The notes under the pieces are model-generated. The model saw nothing but the letters and a program-made list of their open reading frames with translations, had not been told where the DNA came from and searched no databases. Shown here one piece after another: positions 1 through 10,104 of a stretch of 64,000 bases of DNA; within the stretch, counting starts at the first letter, position 1; each line of letters opens with the position of its first letter. Source of the DNA: RYN-230 sp963813975 (GTDB taxonomy: Bacteria; Actinomycetota; Actinomycetes; Streptosporangiales; Streptosporangiaceae); NCBI GenBank assembly GCA_963813975.1, contig CAWFAP010000004.1, positions 62,001 through 126,000 of the forward strand. The letters are read 5' to 3'. The position numbers and the translations under genes are program-made.

Positions 1-1766
<1,766 letters not shown>

Positions 1767-1949
1767 CGCCTCGCTCCTCACAGAGCGGTCGGGGGGACCC
1801 AGATGTCCGGATGTCCGGGGCCCGTCCCTTCCGCATGGTAGCCCGCATGCCGGACGATGTACCGCGCGATATGCGGCACTTATGTAAACAGTTCCCCGGC
1901 ACGAGGACCTTCATCCCATCCAACCCCCCCGAGGGGGGAAGGTGTTCCC

Positions 1950-1967
1950 TGTACGCCGCAAGCGAAC
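1950..1967 (-). promoter_or_regulatory. Candidate ClgR operator upstream of clpC
   Basis: The bases TACGCCGCAAGCGAAC contain the CGC-N5-GCG core. They fit the ClgR consensus I recall from actinobacteria (WNNWCGCYNANRGCGWWS) with one mismatch. ClgR is known to activate clp genes in actinobacteria, and the site lies 184-201 bases upstream of the clpC start. That distance is long for a class I activator site, so the transcription start would need to be well upstream of the ATG. This is inference from motif and position only. Confidence 0.4.
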
Positions 1968-2307
1968 GCCCCCGTCCCTGCTGCGACCAGCGCCGGTTCG
2001 TGACTCCAGTACCAACGAGCCACACGCGCCGGACGTTCAGCGCGGGCCGCTGCGAGGGGCCGGCAACAGGCCGCCGGGCGGAGTCGCGGACGCCCGCGGC
2101 CGGCGGCCCGCCGGAGATCCGGCGGGCTCCCGGCGCGGCCCGGGGAGGCGTCCGCGCCACGGGGCGGCCCAAGACGCGAGCACGGCCCGCGGCGGAGTGC
2201 GTGACCGGAGTTCAGGACGCGACTGGTGGGACGAGAGCGAGCGGCGGGCGACGGGCAGCCGGCGAAGGCTCGGCCTTCGGCCGGGGCGGCGTAAGGCTAG
2301 TGCGGGC

Positions 2308-2467
2308 TTAGGACCCAGGGCGGGCGGGGACGCGCCCGGCTAGGAACCAGATCGGGCCAACGACAGCCCGGGCTGATAACCAGGACGGCCGCGGACGCGC
2401 CCATTAGGAACCGGAGCGGGCCAGCGACGGCCGGGGCAGGGAACGAGGAGGGGGCGGGGACAGCCCG
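2308..2467. repeat. Degenerate tandem repeat, period 32 bases, about five units
   Basis: Units start near 2308, 2340, 2372, 2404 and 2436. Each contains a version of TAGGAACC, then CGGGCC, then CGACGGCC. Units two and four of the first four are closest to each other (2340-2371 and 2404-2435). The period is not a multiple of three and no frame gives a sensible protein, so this is a noncoding minisatellite-like tract. Function unknown. Confidence 0.65.
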
Positions 2468-2650
2468 GGCAGGTCCCGGACCAGGGCGCCACGCCGGGCC
2501 GAGAGGCCCGGTGAACCCGCACCGGGCGGTTCACGCTGGCGCCGTCCGGGCCCGTGCCGGGTTAGCCGGGACGGTTTGTGACCCATATAACACGGCACGG
2601 CGAGCGCAGCGCCGGGGGCGACAGCCCACGGGGCGGTTGGCGCGGCGCTG

Positions 2651-2775
2651 GTAGTCAGTGCCGCTAGCACCGGGACTGATAACACGGGGCCGATAGCGCG
2701 GGGCTATTGCACGAGACCTGTAGCACGAGACCCAAAACGCGAGGCGGTAGCAACGGGCAGAAAGCGCGGGGCCCG
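2651..2775. repeat. Degenerate tandem repeat, period 14 bases, about eight units
   Basis: Consecutive 14-base units begin near 2664, 2678, 2692, 2706, 2720, 2734, 2748 and 2762. Clear examples are GATAACACGGGGCC, GATAGCGCGGGGCT and GTAGCACGAGACCC, giving a loose consensus of NTAGCACGGGGCCN. It ends about 80 bases from the 3' end of lsr2. The period excludes coding. It could be residual slippage of GC-rich DNA or a transcription-end or protein-binding array. Confidence 0.55.
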
Positions 2776-2855
2776 CACGGGTCCCGCGGCGTGCTCCAGC
2801 GTCCAACGGAAAACTGGTCGCCGCGGGGCACCTGCGGGCCCCTCAGGCACAATCC

Positions 2856-3188
2856 CTAGTGGGCTGCGTCGTACTCCGAGATGATCTGCGCTGGAATCCG
2901 GCCACGCTCGCTGACCTTGTAGCCGCGCTGCTTGGCCCACGCCCGGATTTCCGAGCTGCGCTCCCGGCCCGGCCCGGTCCTCGTGCGCCGGCGGCGGCCG
3001 CCGGCCACGCCACCACTGGCCTTGCGGGCATGGTCAACGTAGGGCGCAAACTCTTTGCGGAGCTTGGTCGCGTTATCTGAACTGAGGTCGATCTCGTAGG
3101 TGGTGCCATCGAGACTGAAGGCCACGGTCTCGGTCGCCTCGCCCCCATCGAGGTCGTCGACGAGGAGCACCTGAACCTTTTGTGCCAT
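2856..3188 (-). CDS. lsr2: Lsr2, nucleoid-associated H-NS-like protein
   Basis: DNA-bridging protein that silences AT-rich, often foreign, genes. The 110-residue protein has the typical N-terminal dimerisation half starting MAQKVQVLLVDDLDGG. The C-terminal DNA-binding half contains the AT-hook-like SERGRIPAQI, where RGR enters the minor groove. I chose ATG 3188 because Lsr2 proteins start at MAQ; a longer frame to 3215 adds nine unlike residues. A GGAAGGG ribosome site precedes it. An AT-rich TAAAAT about 30 bases upstream (3218-3223) could be its -10 box. It lies upstream of clpC on the same strand, the order seen in mycobacteria. Confidence 0.96.
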   Translation of the reverse strand: MAQKVQVLLVDDLDGGEATETVAFSLDGTTYEIDLSSDNATKLRKEFAPYVDHARKASGGVAGGRRRRTRTGPGRERSSEIRAWAKQRGYKVSERGRIPAQIISEYDAAH

Positions 3189-3431
3189 GGGGTGCCAGCC
3201 CTTCCGCTGGAGCAACTATTTTAGGTTGCCAAAGATATACCATGCAGCGCTTGCGTTTGCCAATTCATGCTCCTGGAAACGCGATCAGAGTTCCCTGAGC
3301 GACATGACCAGGCGGACTACCTGGAAGATTACTGTAACTCTGAGTAATCGAACATGGATAGGGTGCCCGCAAAGAGGAGTGCCGATGTAAGGGTCTCCTC
3401 TGGAGGCCGCCGCATCGCTTCCGAACGTGCT

Positions 3432-3656
3432 CTACCGCTCGCCTCGATCGGGCGATGCGGCCGACTGTGAAGCATCACTCTGCGGACCATCACTGTGCGG
3501 AATCCCGCTGTCGCCGGAAATATCCTCCGGGTACTCGTCTTCTGCAGACTCACGCTTGGGCCCAAGCTGATGACGCAGGAAGAGCCCGATCCCGATCAGG
3601 AAGGCCACGCAGACAACCGCGGGAGGCGTCAGAGCAGCCAGGTCGCTGAGCAACAC
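3432..3656 (-). CDS. Small single-pass membrane protein, unknown function
   Basis: A 74-residue hypothetical protein. One hydrophobic helix (about residues 9-27, with PPAVVCVAFLIGIGLF) is followed by a basic stop-transfer RHQLGPKR and an acidic, Ser/Asp-rich tail (EDEYPEDISGDSG). That pattern looks like a real N-out or N-in anchored peptide rather than a shadow. The start is GTG at 3656, only three bases after an AAAGGAG site. TTG at 3653 is an alternative with better spacing. No family recognised. It sits alone between lsr2 and the divergent EndoQ-UvrD gene. Confidence 0.5.
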   Translation of the reverse strand: MLLSDLAALTPPAVVCVAFLIGIGLFLRHQLGPKRESAEDEYPEDISGDSGIPHSDGPQSDASQSAASPDRGER

Positions 3657-4571
3657 GCACTCCTTTCCGGCCGTCCGGCTGGCCTTCCCGCCCGCACCGA
3701 GCTCACCTCTCGGCCGACTTGATCGGTGTAACCGCCGATGGACATTGGGTCATCCCGTACGGGTCTACTTATGCATTGTTGCTCATAGCCAATGGGCAGC
3801 CGGCCGCGGCCTCCCGGTTGCGGCGCGGCGAAGTCCGGCCGGGGAACCCAGGCCAGGCCCGGCAGGCGGGACCTTCCCGCGCCGTCCATCCCCACCATCG
3901 AGCCGGGAACGCCAGTTCCCAGCGGAATGCTTCGCGGAGACCCGGCCGTCGGACCGGCCCGGCCCGGGCGGGCGGACGAAGCCGTGGGGGCCGGATGGGA
4001 ATCAGGCTGAGGCGTGGGGCCCGGGGGAACGGGCGGGGACTCCCGGGCGGGGACCGCCCGGGAGGAGCACGCCCGGGCGGCCGACCTGGGAACCCGGTCC
4101 TGCGCGGCTAGCCCGAACCACGCCCGCGACCCCGGCGGCCGTGGCAGGATCCCAGGCGTAGCAGGCGAATCCGCGGTGACGCCGCGGTCCGGCCCGCCCG
4201 CCCGGGCGGACCGGACGGGCAGGGTCACAGGCCCGTCTCGTGCGGGCCGTATTGGCAGGTCAAAGGCCCGCCCCGCCAGGTCAGCCAGGCGGTACGGCCG
4301 GGGCCTGAGCGGGGGTGACGGACCGAAGGCCACGGGCCAGATGCACGGGGCACGCGCCGCATGCAGGACCGCACGAAAAGCACGAGGCGGACAGGCCAGG
4401 CCGCCCCCGGGCCGCGCCACCGGCCATCAGGCCGCCCCGGCGGGCCAGCGGGCAGCAAGCACCGGGTACGGTCCCCAGGTCCGGCCGGCGGCCCGGCGGC
4501 CGGAGGACCGCCCCGTTCAACGGATCACCAGGGCCGCGCACGACTACGGAGAAAGCAGCCAGCGACGCAGC
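3657..4571. other. 0.9 kb noncoding GC-rich region upstream of the EndoQ-UvrD gene
   Basis: No gene supported. The reading frame of the downstream gene stays open back to 4014, but the added 186 residues are low-complexity Arg/Gly/Pro/Ala with no domain. The tract from about 3960 to 4210 repeats CCCGGGCGG-like palindromic blocks. The AT-richer patch at 3720-3800 is the likeliest place for promoters of the two divergent genes. Confidence 0.5.
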
Positions 4572-7500
4572 ATGTTTCACGCCGACTTGCATATCCACTC
4601 GCGCTTCTCCCGGGCGTGCAGCAAGAACTGTGACATTCCCGGGCTCGCCTGGTGGGCGCGGCGCAAGGGCGTCATGGTCGTCGGGACCGGGGACTTCACC
4701 CATCCCGGCTGGGCGGAGGAACTCCGCGAGACGCTGGTTCCCGCCGAACCAGGCTTACTGCAACTCCGGCCGGACCTCGCGGAGCAGCTCCGCAGGAACT
4801 CACCGCCAACTTGTGATCAGCCAGTGCGTTTCATGCTCTCTACGGAGATATCCACGATCTACCGGGCGGGTGAGCGTACGCGCAAGGTTCATCACCTGTT
4901 GTATGCGCCAACGCTGGAGGCGGCGGGGAAGATCACAGCCGCCCTTGCGAAGGTTGGCAACCTGGCCTCTGACGGGCGCCCTATTCTTGGTCTCGACTCA
5001 CGGCACCTGCTGGACATCACGCTGAACGCAGGCCCCGGCTGCTATCTCGTGCCGGCCCATATCTGGACTCCGTGGTTCGCGGTACTAGGATCCAAATCCG
5101 GTTTCGATGTCGTCGCCGACTGTTACGGCGACCTTGCCGACCAGGTGTTTGCGGTAGAGACCGGTCTCTCCTCTGACCCGCCCATGAACTGGACATGCTC
5201 TTCTCTTGACGGTTATCGGCTAGTCAGCAATTCGGACGCGCACTCACCCCCGATGCTCGGCCGTGAGGCCACAACACTTGACGTTGAACTGGATTACTTT
5301 GCGATCGAGCGCGCCTTCCGGACCGGGGCCGGCCTGCACGGCACGGTCAATTTTTTCCCCGAGGGCGGCCGTTACCACTTGGACGGGCACCGTAAGTGCG
5401 GCGTCCGGCTGGAGCCTGAGCAGTCGGCCGCCCACGGGGGGCTGTGCCCGGAGTGCGGCAAGCCGCTGACCATCGGCGTGCTGAACCGGGTGACCGAGCT
5501 CGCCGACCGGCCGGTAGGCCACCGGCCGGAGGGGGCGGCCGGCTCCGTCAACCTGGTCTCCCTGCCCGACGTGCTGGGCGAGCTCCTCGGCACCGGGCCC
5601 AAGAGCAAGAAAGTTGACGCCGAGGTGACCCGGCTCGTCGCCACGCTGGGCCCGGAACTGGCCATCCTGCTGGCCGTCCCGCCCGGCGAGCTGGACCGGG
5701 CCGGCGGCAGCCTGCTCGCCGAGGCCGTCACCCGGCTGCGGGCTGGCGCGGCCCGCAAGGAGGCCGGCTACGACGGCGAGTACGGGGTGATCCGGCTCTT
5801 CGGGCCGGGCGAGCTCGACCGGGGCACGGCCGCGCTGTTCGACGTGGCCGAGCCCGGATCCCTGGCCGGCGCCATCCCCGCGCCCCGCCGGCCCGGCCAG
5901 CCGGCGGGCGGCGCGGCGGAGCCGCCCGGACGGGATGAGGCGGCCCGGGTCCGGCCAGCACGGGGGCACGCCACGGTTGTGGTGGCCGCGAAGGATCAGG
6001 CGGCCGGGGACGGGGCACGGCGGGACATCGTTAGGGAAGAAAAAGCTTCTCGCGGGGAAAGCGCGGGCGGCTCCCTGCTGGGGCGGCTCGACCCGGAGCA
6101 GCAGGCCGCCGCGGCCGCCGCCGCACCCCTGATGATCATCGCTGGCCCGGGGACCGGCAAGACGCGCACGCTGACCCACCGGCTCGCGGCCAGCGTGTCG
6201 GAGCAGGGCGTGCCCGCCGAGGCCTGCCTGGCCCTGACCTTCACCCGCCGGGCCGCGGAGGAGATGCGCGAGCGCCTGGCCGCGCTGCTCGGGCGGCGCG
6301 CCGCCCGGCTCACCGTGACCACGTTCCACGGGCTCGGCCTGATGATCCTGCGTGAGCATCACGAGCTCGCCGGGCTGGCGGCGGACTTCACGGTCGCCGA
6401 CGAGACCACGGTGCTGGAGGTGGCCGCCGGGCTGGCCGGGTCACCACGGGGCGGCCGGGCCCTGCTCACCGAGGCGGCCGCCGACCCGCAGCGACGGGAC
6501 CTGCTGCGCAAGGGCCTGGCCGCCCGGGACCTGGTGGACTTCGACGGCCTTATCGACCTGGCGGTCGAGGTGCTGGACGGCGCGCCGGCCGTAGCCGCCC
6601 GGCTCCGCGAACGCTGGCCGCGGATCAGCGTGGACGAGTACCAGGACATCGATGCGGGGCAGTACTCGCTGCTGCGGCTGCTCGCCGGCGACGGGACCGG
6701 CCTCACCGTCATTGGTGACCCCGACCAGGCCATCTACCGGTTCCGCGGTGCGGACGTGGGCTTCTTCCTGCGGTTCGGGGAGGATTATCCCGGCGCCTGC
6801 ACGGTCCAGCTCACCGCCAACTACCGGTCCAGTCCCGGCATCGTCGCCGGGGCCATGCAGGCCATCGCGCCCGCCACCCTGGTGCCGGGCCGGGTGCTGC
6901 GGGCGGCCGCGCAGGCCGCTTCCGGCACCAGGATCAGTGTCCACGAGGCCGCCGACCCGGCGGGCGAAGCGGCCTGGATCGCCGAGACCATCGACCGGCT
7001 GCTCGGCGGATCGTCGTTCCACTCGCTGGACAGCGGGCGCGCCGACGGTCAGGGCCACGGCGGTATCGGGCTCGCCGACATCGCCGTGCTGTACCGGACC
7101 GACGCCCAGGCCGCGTCGCTTGGCCAGGGACTGACCCGGGCTGGGCTGCCGTTCCAGAAGCGCTCCCACGACCTGCTGGAGCGGCGGCCCGGGGTCGCGG
7201 ACATCCTCCGGGAGCTGTCCCTGGCCGAGCTGGCCCCGGGCCGCGACCCGGGACCACTGCCGCCCGGGACGGCGATCACACATCAGCTCCGGGGCGCAGT
7301 AGGGCGGCTCGCCGCGGCCGCCGGCGCGGCCCGGACGCCTGCCGCCGGCCGGGGCGGACTGTCCGGCACCGACCTGCGCACCGCGGGTGAGGTCCTGGCG
7401 CCCCTCGCCCGCCGCTGCGGCGACGACATGGAACGGTTCCGAACCGAGATCGCGCTGGGCGCGGAGGTGGACGCCCTCGACCCCCGCGCGGACGCGATCG

Positions 7501-7829
7501 CGCTGCTGACCCTGCATGCGGCCAAGGGCCTGGAGTTCGAGGTGGTCTTCCTGGCCGGCTGCGAGCGGGGGCTGCTGCCGCTCTGGCTGCCCGGCGCGGC
7601 ACCGGATGCACGCCCGGACCCGGCCGAGGAACGGCGGCTGCTGTTCGTGGGCATGACCAGAGCCCGCACGCACCTGCTGCTGAGCTACGCCGCGCGGCGC
7701 AGCAGGCACGGCAGCAGCGCCGAGACGGGGATCTCGCCGTTCCTGGCCGCGATCGACCCGGGCCTGCTCGGCCGCTCCGCGCCGCCGCGGGGCCGGCGTC
7801 CCGCGGACCGCCAGCTCCGGCTGCTCTGA
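4572..7829 (+). CDS. Fusion of EndoQ-like PHP endonuclease with UvrD/Rep helicase
   Basis: A 1085-residue DNA repair candidate. Residues 1 to about 330 match the EndoQ/TIGR00375 family. They start DLHIHSRFS (D5, H7, H9), then have GDFTHPG (D41, H44), STEIS (E92), SNSDAH (D222, H224) and a zinc-ribbon-like patch with C276, C292 and C295 ending in LTIGVLNRVTELADR. EndoQ enzymes nick DNA 5' of deaminated bases. After a Pro/Gly-rich linker (about 430-505) comes a superfamily 1A helicase. It has Walker A GPGTGKT (525-531), DEYQDID (688-694), GDPDQAIYRFRGA, NYRSS, LTLHAAKGLEFEVVFLAG and VGMTRAR. I chose ATG 4572 because the EndoQ fold starts there, although no strong ribosome site is visible. The predicted role, nicking and then unwinding at uracil or hypoxanthine, is inferred from the fusion. 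The alternative is that the PHP site is structural only, but the metal ligands appear intact. Confidence 0.9.
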   Translation: MFHADLHIHSRFSRACSKNCDIPGLAWWARRKGVMVVGTGDFTHPGWAEELRETLVPAEPGLLQLRPDLAEQLRRNSPPTCDQPVRFMLSTEISTIYRAGERTRKVHHLLYAPTLEAAGKITAALAKVGNLASDGRPILGLDSRHLLDITLNAGPGCYLVPAHIWTPWFAVLGSKSGFDVVADCYGDLADQVFAVETGLSSDPPMNWTCSSLDGYRLVSNSDAHSPPMLGREATTLDVELDYFAIERAFRTGAGLHGTVNFFPEGGRYHLDGHRKCGVRLEPEQSAAHGGLCPECGKPLTIGVLNRVTELADRPVGHRPEGAAGSVNLVSLPDVLGELLGTGPKSKKVDAEVTRLVATLGPELAILLAVPPGELDRAGGSLLAEAVTRLRAGAARKEAGYDGEYGVIRLFGPGELDRGTAALFDVAEPGSLAGAIPAPRRPGQPAGGAAEPPGRDEAARVRPARGHATVVVAAKDQAAGDGARRDIVREEKASRGESAGGSLLGRLDPEQQAAAAAAAPLMIIAGPGTGKTRTLTHRLAASVSEQGVPAEACLALTFTRRAAEEMRERLAALLGRRAARLTVTTFHGLGLMILREHHELAGLAADFTVADETTVLEVAAGLAGSPRGGRALLTEAAADPQRRDLLRKGLAARDLVDFDGLIDLAVEVLDGAPAVAARLRERWPRISVDEYQDIDAGQYSLLRLLAGDGTGLTVIGDPDQAIYRFRGADVGFFLRFGEDYPGACTVQLTANYRSSPGIVAGAMQAIAPATLVPGRVLRAAAQAASGTRISVHEAADPAGEAAWIAETIDRLLGGSSFHSLDSGRADGQGHGGIGLADIAVLYRTDAQAASLGQGLTRAGLPFQKRSHDLLERRPGVADILRELSLAELAPGRDPGPLPPGTAITHQLRGAVGRLAAAAGAARTPAAGRGGLSGTDLRTAGEVLAPLARRCGDDMERFRTEIALGAEVDALDPRADAIALLTLHAAKGLEFEVVFLAGCERGLLPLWLPGAAPDARPDPAEERRLLFVGMTRARTHLLLSYAARRSRHGSSAETGISPFLAAIDPGLLGRSAPPRGRRPADRQLRLL

Positions 7830-7879
7830 GGCGGCCGGGGCCGTGCGCCCGCGGCCGGCCTGGGTCAGTGGGCCGGGCG

Positions 7880-8464
7880 TCAGCGGCCGGCGGGCGGAGG
7901 TGCGTCGGAGAGAGGCGTGCCGGGCGGGGCGGCCCCAGGGAGCGGGGCCTCCGGGAGCGGCGGCAGGCGGAGCAGCATCCGGCTGTTGCCGAGCGTGTTG
8001 GGCTTGACCCGGCCCAGGTCGAGGAACTCCGCCACGCCCTCGTCGTACGAGCGCAGCAGTTCCGCGTACACCTCGTGCGAGACCGGGGTGCCCTCGATTT
8101 CCTCGAACCCGTGGCGGGCGAAGAAGCCGAGCGCGAACGTGAGCACGAAGACCCGGGCGACGCCGACCTCCCGGGCGCTGTCCAGCAGCGCCTCGACCAG
8201 GCGGTGCCCGATGCCCTGGCCCTGGCAGCTCTCGTCCACCGCCACGGTGCGGATCTCGGCCAGGTCCTCCCACATCACGTGCAGCGCCCCGCAGCCCACC
8301 ACCAGATGGTCGCTGAGCCGCTCCGCGACCCAGAATTCCTGGACGTCCTCGTACAGGGTGACGGTGGCCTTGCGCAGCACCCGGCCGGACTCGACATTCT
8401 CGGCCACCAGGCCGGCGATGGCCCGGATGTCGCGGGTGCGGGCCCGCCTGATGATGTGCTCCAT
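7880..8464 (-). CDS. argA: Amino-acid N-acetyltransferase, short ArgA-type GNAT
   Basis: Probable N-acetylglutamate synthase for the first step of arginine synthesis, resembling the short mycobacterial enzyme Rv2747. The 194-residue protein is one GNAT fold with the acetyl-CoA pyrophosphate loop QGQGIG (81-86). It also has the family signature near the end: EEIEGTPVSHEVY and VKPNTLGNSRMLL. The last 25 residues are a Pro/Ala-rich tail. ATG 8464 is preferred over GTG 8473 because AAGGTG lies about ten bases upstream of the ATG and abuts the GTG. Two adjacent palindromes lie about 110-150 bases upstream in the divergent region shared with the NlpC/P60 gene. Confidence 0.82.
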   Translation of the reverse strand: MEHIIRRARTRDIRAIAGLVAENVESGRVLRKATVTLYEDVQEFWVAERLSDHLVVGCGALHVMWEDLAEIRTVAVDESCQGQGIGHRLVEALLDSAREVGVARVFVLTFALGFFARHGFEEIEGTPVSHEVYAELLRSYDEGVAEFLDLGRVKPNTLGNSRMLLRLPPLPEAPLPGAAPPGTPLSDAPPPAGR

Positions 8465-8574
8465 CGCCCGCACACCTTAGCCGCTGGCCTGGTCCAGCCG
8501 GACGGCCGAGCCTTGACCGCCGCCGGGGCCGCCCAGCTCCAGGCCCGGCGGGCACCCATTTCAAACTCTACGTA

Positions 8575-8614
8575 AGCGATCAATCACAAATTGATCGCTA
8601 TCGGTTACCGGTAG
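8575..8614. promoter_or_regulatory. Two abutting palindromes in a divergent control region
   Basis: First palindrome: arms AGCGATCAAT (8575-8584) and ATTGATCGCT (8590-8599), perfect over ten bases around CACAA. Second: CTATCGGT (8598-8605) and ACCGGTAG (8607-8614) with one mismatch. They share two bases and are AT-rich compared with their surroundings. The likely role is a repressor operator or a bidirectional terminator; no T-run follows, so an operator is favoured. The cognate regulator is not evident. Confidence 0.5.
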
Positions 8615-8904
8615 CCCATCACGTGCTGATCTCGGCTCGTTCCCCGGCTCCGGGAAGGGGCCCGTGACCTGGGTAAAGACCTTCTCCCGGAAAGGTGGGA
8701 ATCTCGCTTCCGAGCGCCTTCCCGGCCGCGCAGACGGCCGGGTCGCAACGGGTCAAACGCGCTGAAGCAGCCGCAAGACAATGGGCCGTCCACCCCGCAA
8801 CAACCGGACGGGATTCTGCCGTTCCGGCCACCGAGGAGCCCGTGATCCATTAATCTGCATCGCTGTCACCGTGCTGCACTCCAGTCCCCAGAGGGCGGCA
8901 CGGC

Positions 8905-9045
8905 CGCCGAGTTTCTGCGCCGTAGGACGCGGCCAGGAAGCCGGGGATCCGTGTTCCCGGGGTGAATCCGCGAGCGGGCGCGACGCAGCGCCTAGCGGTA
9001 GGGCTCCTCTGGCCCGAACCCGTCAGCTAACCCGGCAGGCGGGAA
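8905..9045 (+). ncRNA. ydaO/yuaA-type riboswitch (cyclic di-AMP sensor)
   Basis: The leader carries the hallmarks of the ydaO class: GGGGTGAATC (8959-8968), then GTAGGGCTCCTCTGGCCCGA, and the very conserved CCGTCAGCTAAC near 9020-9031. These are followed by a purine-rich stretch into the ribosome site. This class binds cyclic di-AMP and, in actinobacteria, commonly sits upstream of cell wall hydrolase genes, exactly as here. Ligand binding usually turns expression off. The outer boundaries are approximate because the P1 stem was not folded computationally. Confidence 0.85.
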
Positions 9046-9060
9046 GAGAGAGGAGAGCTC

Positions 9061-10104
9061 GTGGAACGCTGGCTCGCAGCGGGACTTGCGTCCCCGGCCC
9101 GGTGGCATGCCGCCGGATTCACCCGCCGCCTGTGGCGGCAGGTGGCCACGGTCGGGGGGGTGGCCGCAGCGGCCACCCTGGTCCTGCCCGCCACCGCGGG
9201 CAGCGCGGCCGTCAGCCGCCCGCAGCCCACCCTGGCCAGCCTCGTTGCCCAGGCCAAAAGCCTGGGGCACCAGATCGACGTGCTGAGCGAGCAGTACGAC
9301 GGGCTGCGGATCCAGCTCACCGAGGCCCGCGCGGAAGCCAAGACCGCGATGACCACCTACCGGCAGGACGCCACCCGGCTCGTGTCGGGCCAGGCCGCGA
9401 TCGGCCGGCTCGCCGCGGAAAGTTACATGAACGGCGGCCTGGCCACCCCGCTGCAGGTCCTCACGTCACCCAACACCGGCTCGATGCTCAGCCGGGCCGC
9501 GATTATGCAGCAGCTGCAAACCGAGAACGGCGACCGGGTCAGCGCCCTGTCCACCGCGGAGGCGGCCGCCCGGCGGGCGCACGACACCGCGATGCAGCAG
9601 GAGACCAGGGTGACCAAGCTGGCCAAGGTGATGTCGGCCAAGAAGCAGTCCATCCAGGACAAGGTCAACAAGCTCAACAGCGCCGCGTTCGCCCAGGCCA
9701 TGAGCATCTACCAGCGCACCGGGAACTACCCGAACATCAACCTGCCCACGGCCAACACGGTCGGCGCGCAGGCGCTCCGCTACGCGATGACCCGCCGGGG
9801 CGACCCGTACGTGTGGGGCGCGGCCGGGCCGGGCACGTTCGACTGCTCCGGCCTGGTGATGTGGGCGTACGCGCAGGTAGGCATCAGCCTCCCCCACTAC
9901 ACCGTCTCCCAGTGGAACATGGGCCAGCACATCTCACGCAGCCAGCTCCAGCCGGGCGACCTGGTGTTCTTCTACGCGGGCATCGACCACGTCGGCATCT
10001 ACCTGGGCAACGGCCTGATGGTGGACGCCCCGTCCTCTGGCCAGCTCGTCCAGGTCCAGCCGGTCATGTGGGACGTGTACGTGGGCGCGGTCCGCATCGT
10101 CTGA
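9061..10104 (+). CDS. Secreted NlpC/P60 peptidoglycan endopeptidase
   Basis: Cell wall hydrolase that cuts stem peptides during growth or division. Of 347 residues, the first 58 form a long signal or anchor region with a hydrophobic stretch VGGVAAAATLVLPATAGSA. Residues about 60-220 form a heptad-rich coiled coil typical of RipA-like hydrolases. The C-terminal NlpC/P60 domain has the catalytic Cys in FDCSGLVMWAY (C262) and the His in DHVGIYLG (H310). GTG 9061 has a GGAG site six bases upstream. It sits directly behind a ydaO-type riboswitch, so cyclic di-AMP (osmotic or cell wall state) probably sets its expression. Its 3' end overlaps the convergent MFS frame by 106 bases. Confidence 0.93.
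   Translation: MERWLAAGLASPARWHAAGFTRRLWRQVATVGGVAAAATLVLPATAGSAAVSRPQPTLASLVAQAKSLGHQIDVLSEQYDGLRIQLTEARAEAKTAMTTYRQDATRLVSGQAAIGRLAAESYMNGGLATPLQVLTSPNTGSMLSRAAIMQQLQTENGDRVSALSTAEAAARRAHDTAMQQETRVTKLAKVMSAKKQSIQDKVNKLNSAAFAQAMSIYQRTGNYPNINLPTANTVGAQALRYAMTRRGDPYVWGAAGPGTFDCSGLVMWAYAQVGISLPHYTVSQWNMGQHISRSQLQPGDLVFFYAGIDHVGIYLGNGLMVDAPSSGQLVQVQPVMWDVYVGAVRIV

Larger units (their letters stand above)
1767..2855. other. 1.1 kb noncoding region between clpC and lsr2
   Basis: No credible gene is visible on either strand. The open frames here are low-complexity Arg/Gly/Pro/Ala translations typical of GC-rich noncoding DNA. The part next to clpC (1767-2030) is less GC-rich and probably holds the clpC promoter and leader. 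It includes a hairpin of six C and six G bases around 1925-1938 and the ClgR-like box. The rest is dominated by degenerate tandem repeats, listed separately. Confidence 0.6.

Noticed and set aside
4014..4571. In-frame 186-codon extension of the EndoQ-UvrD gene
   Set aside because: Low-complexity Arg/Gly/Pro sequence; the PHP fold starts at 4572 and its first residues are the usual family start.
6441..8564. Minus-strand frame of 707 codons
   Set aside because: Antisense to the UvrD part and out of frame with argA; composition typical of a GC shadow frame.
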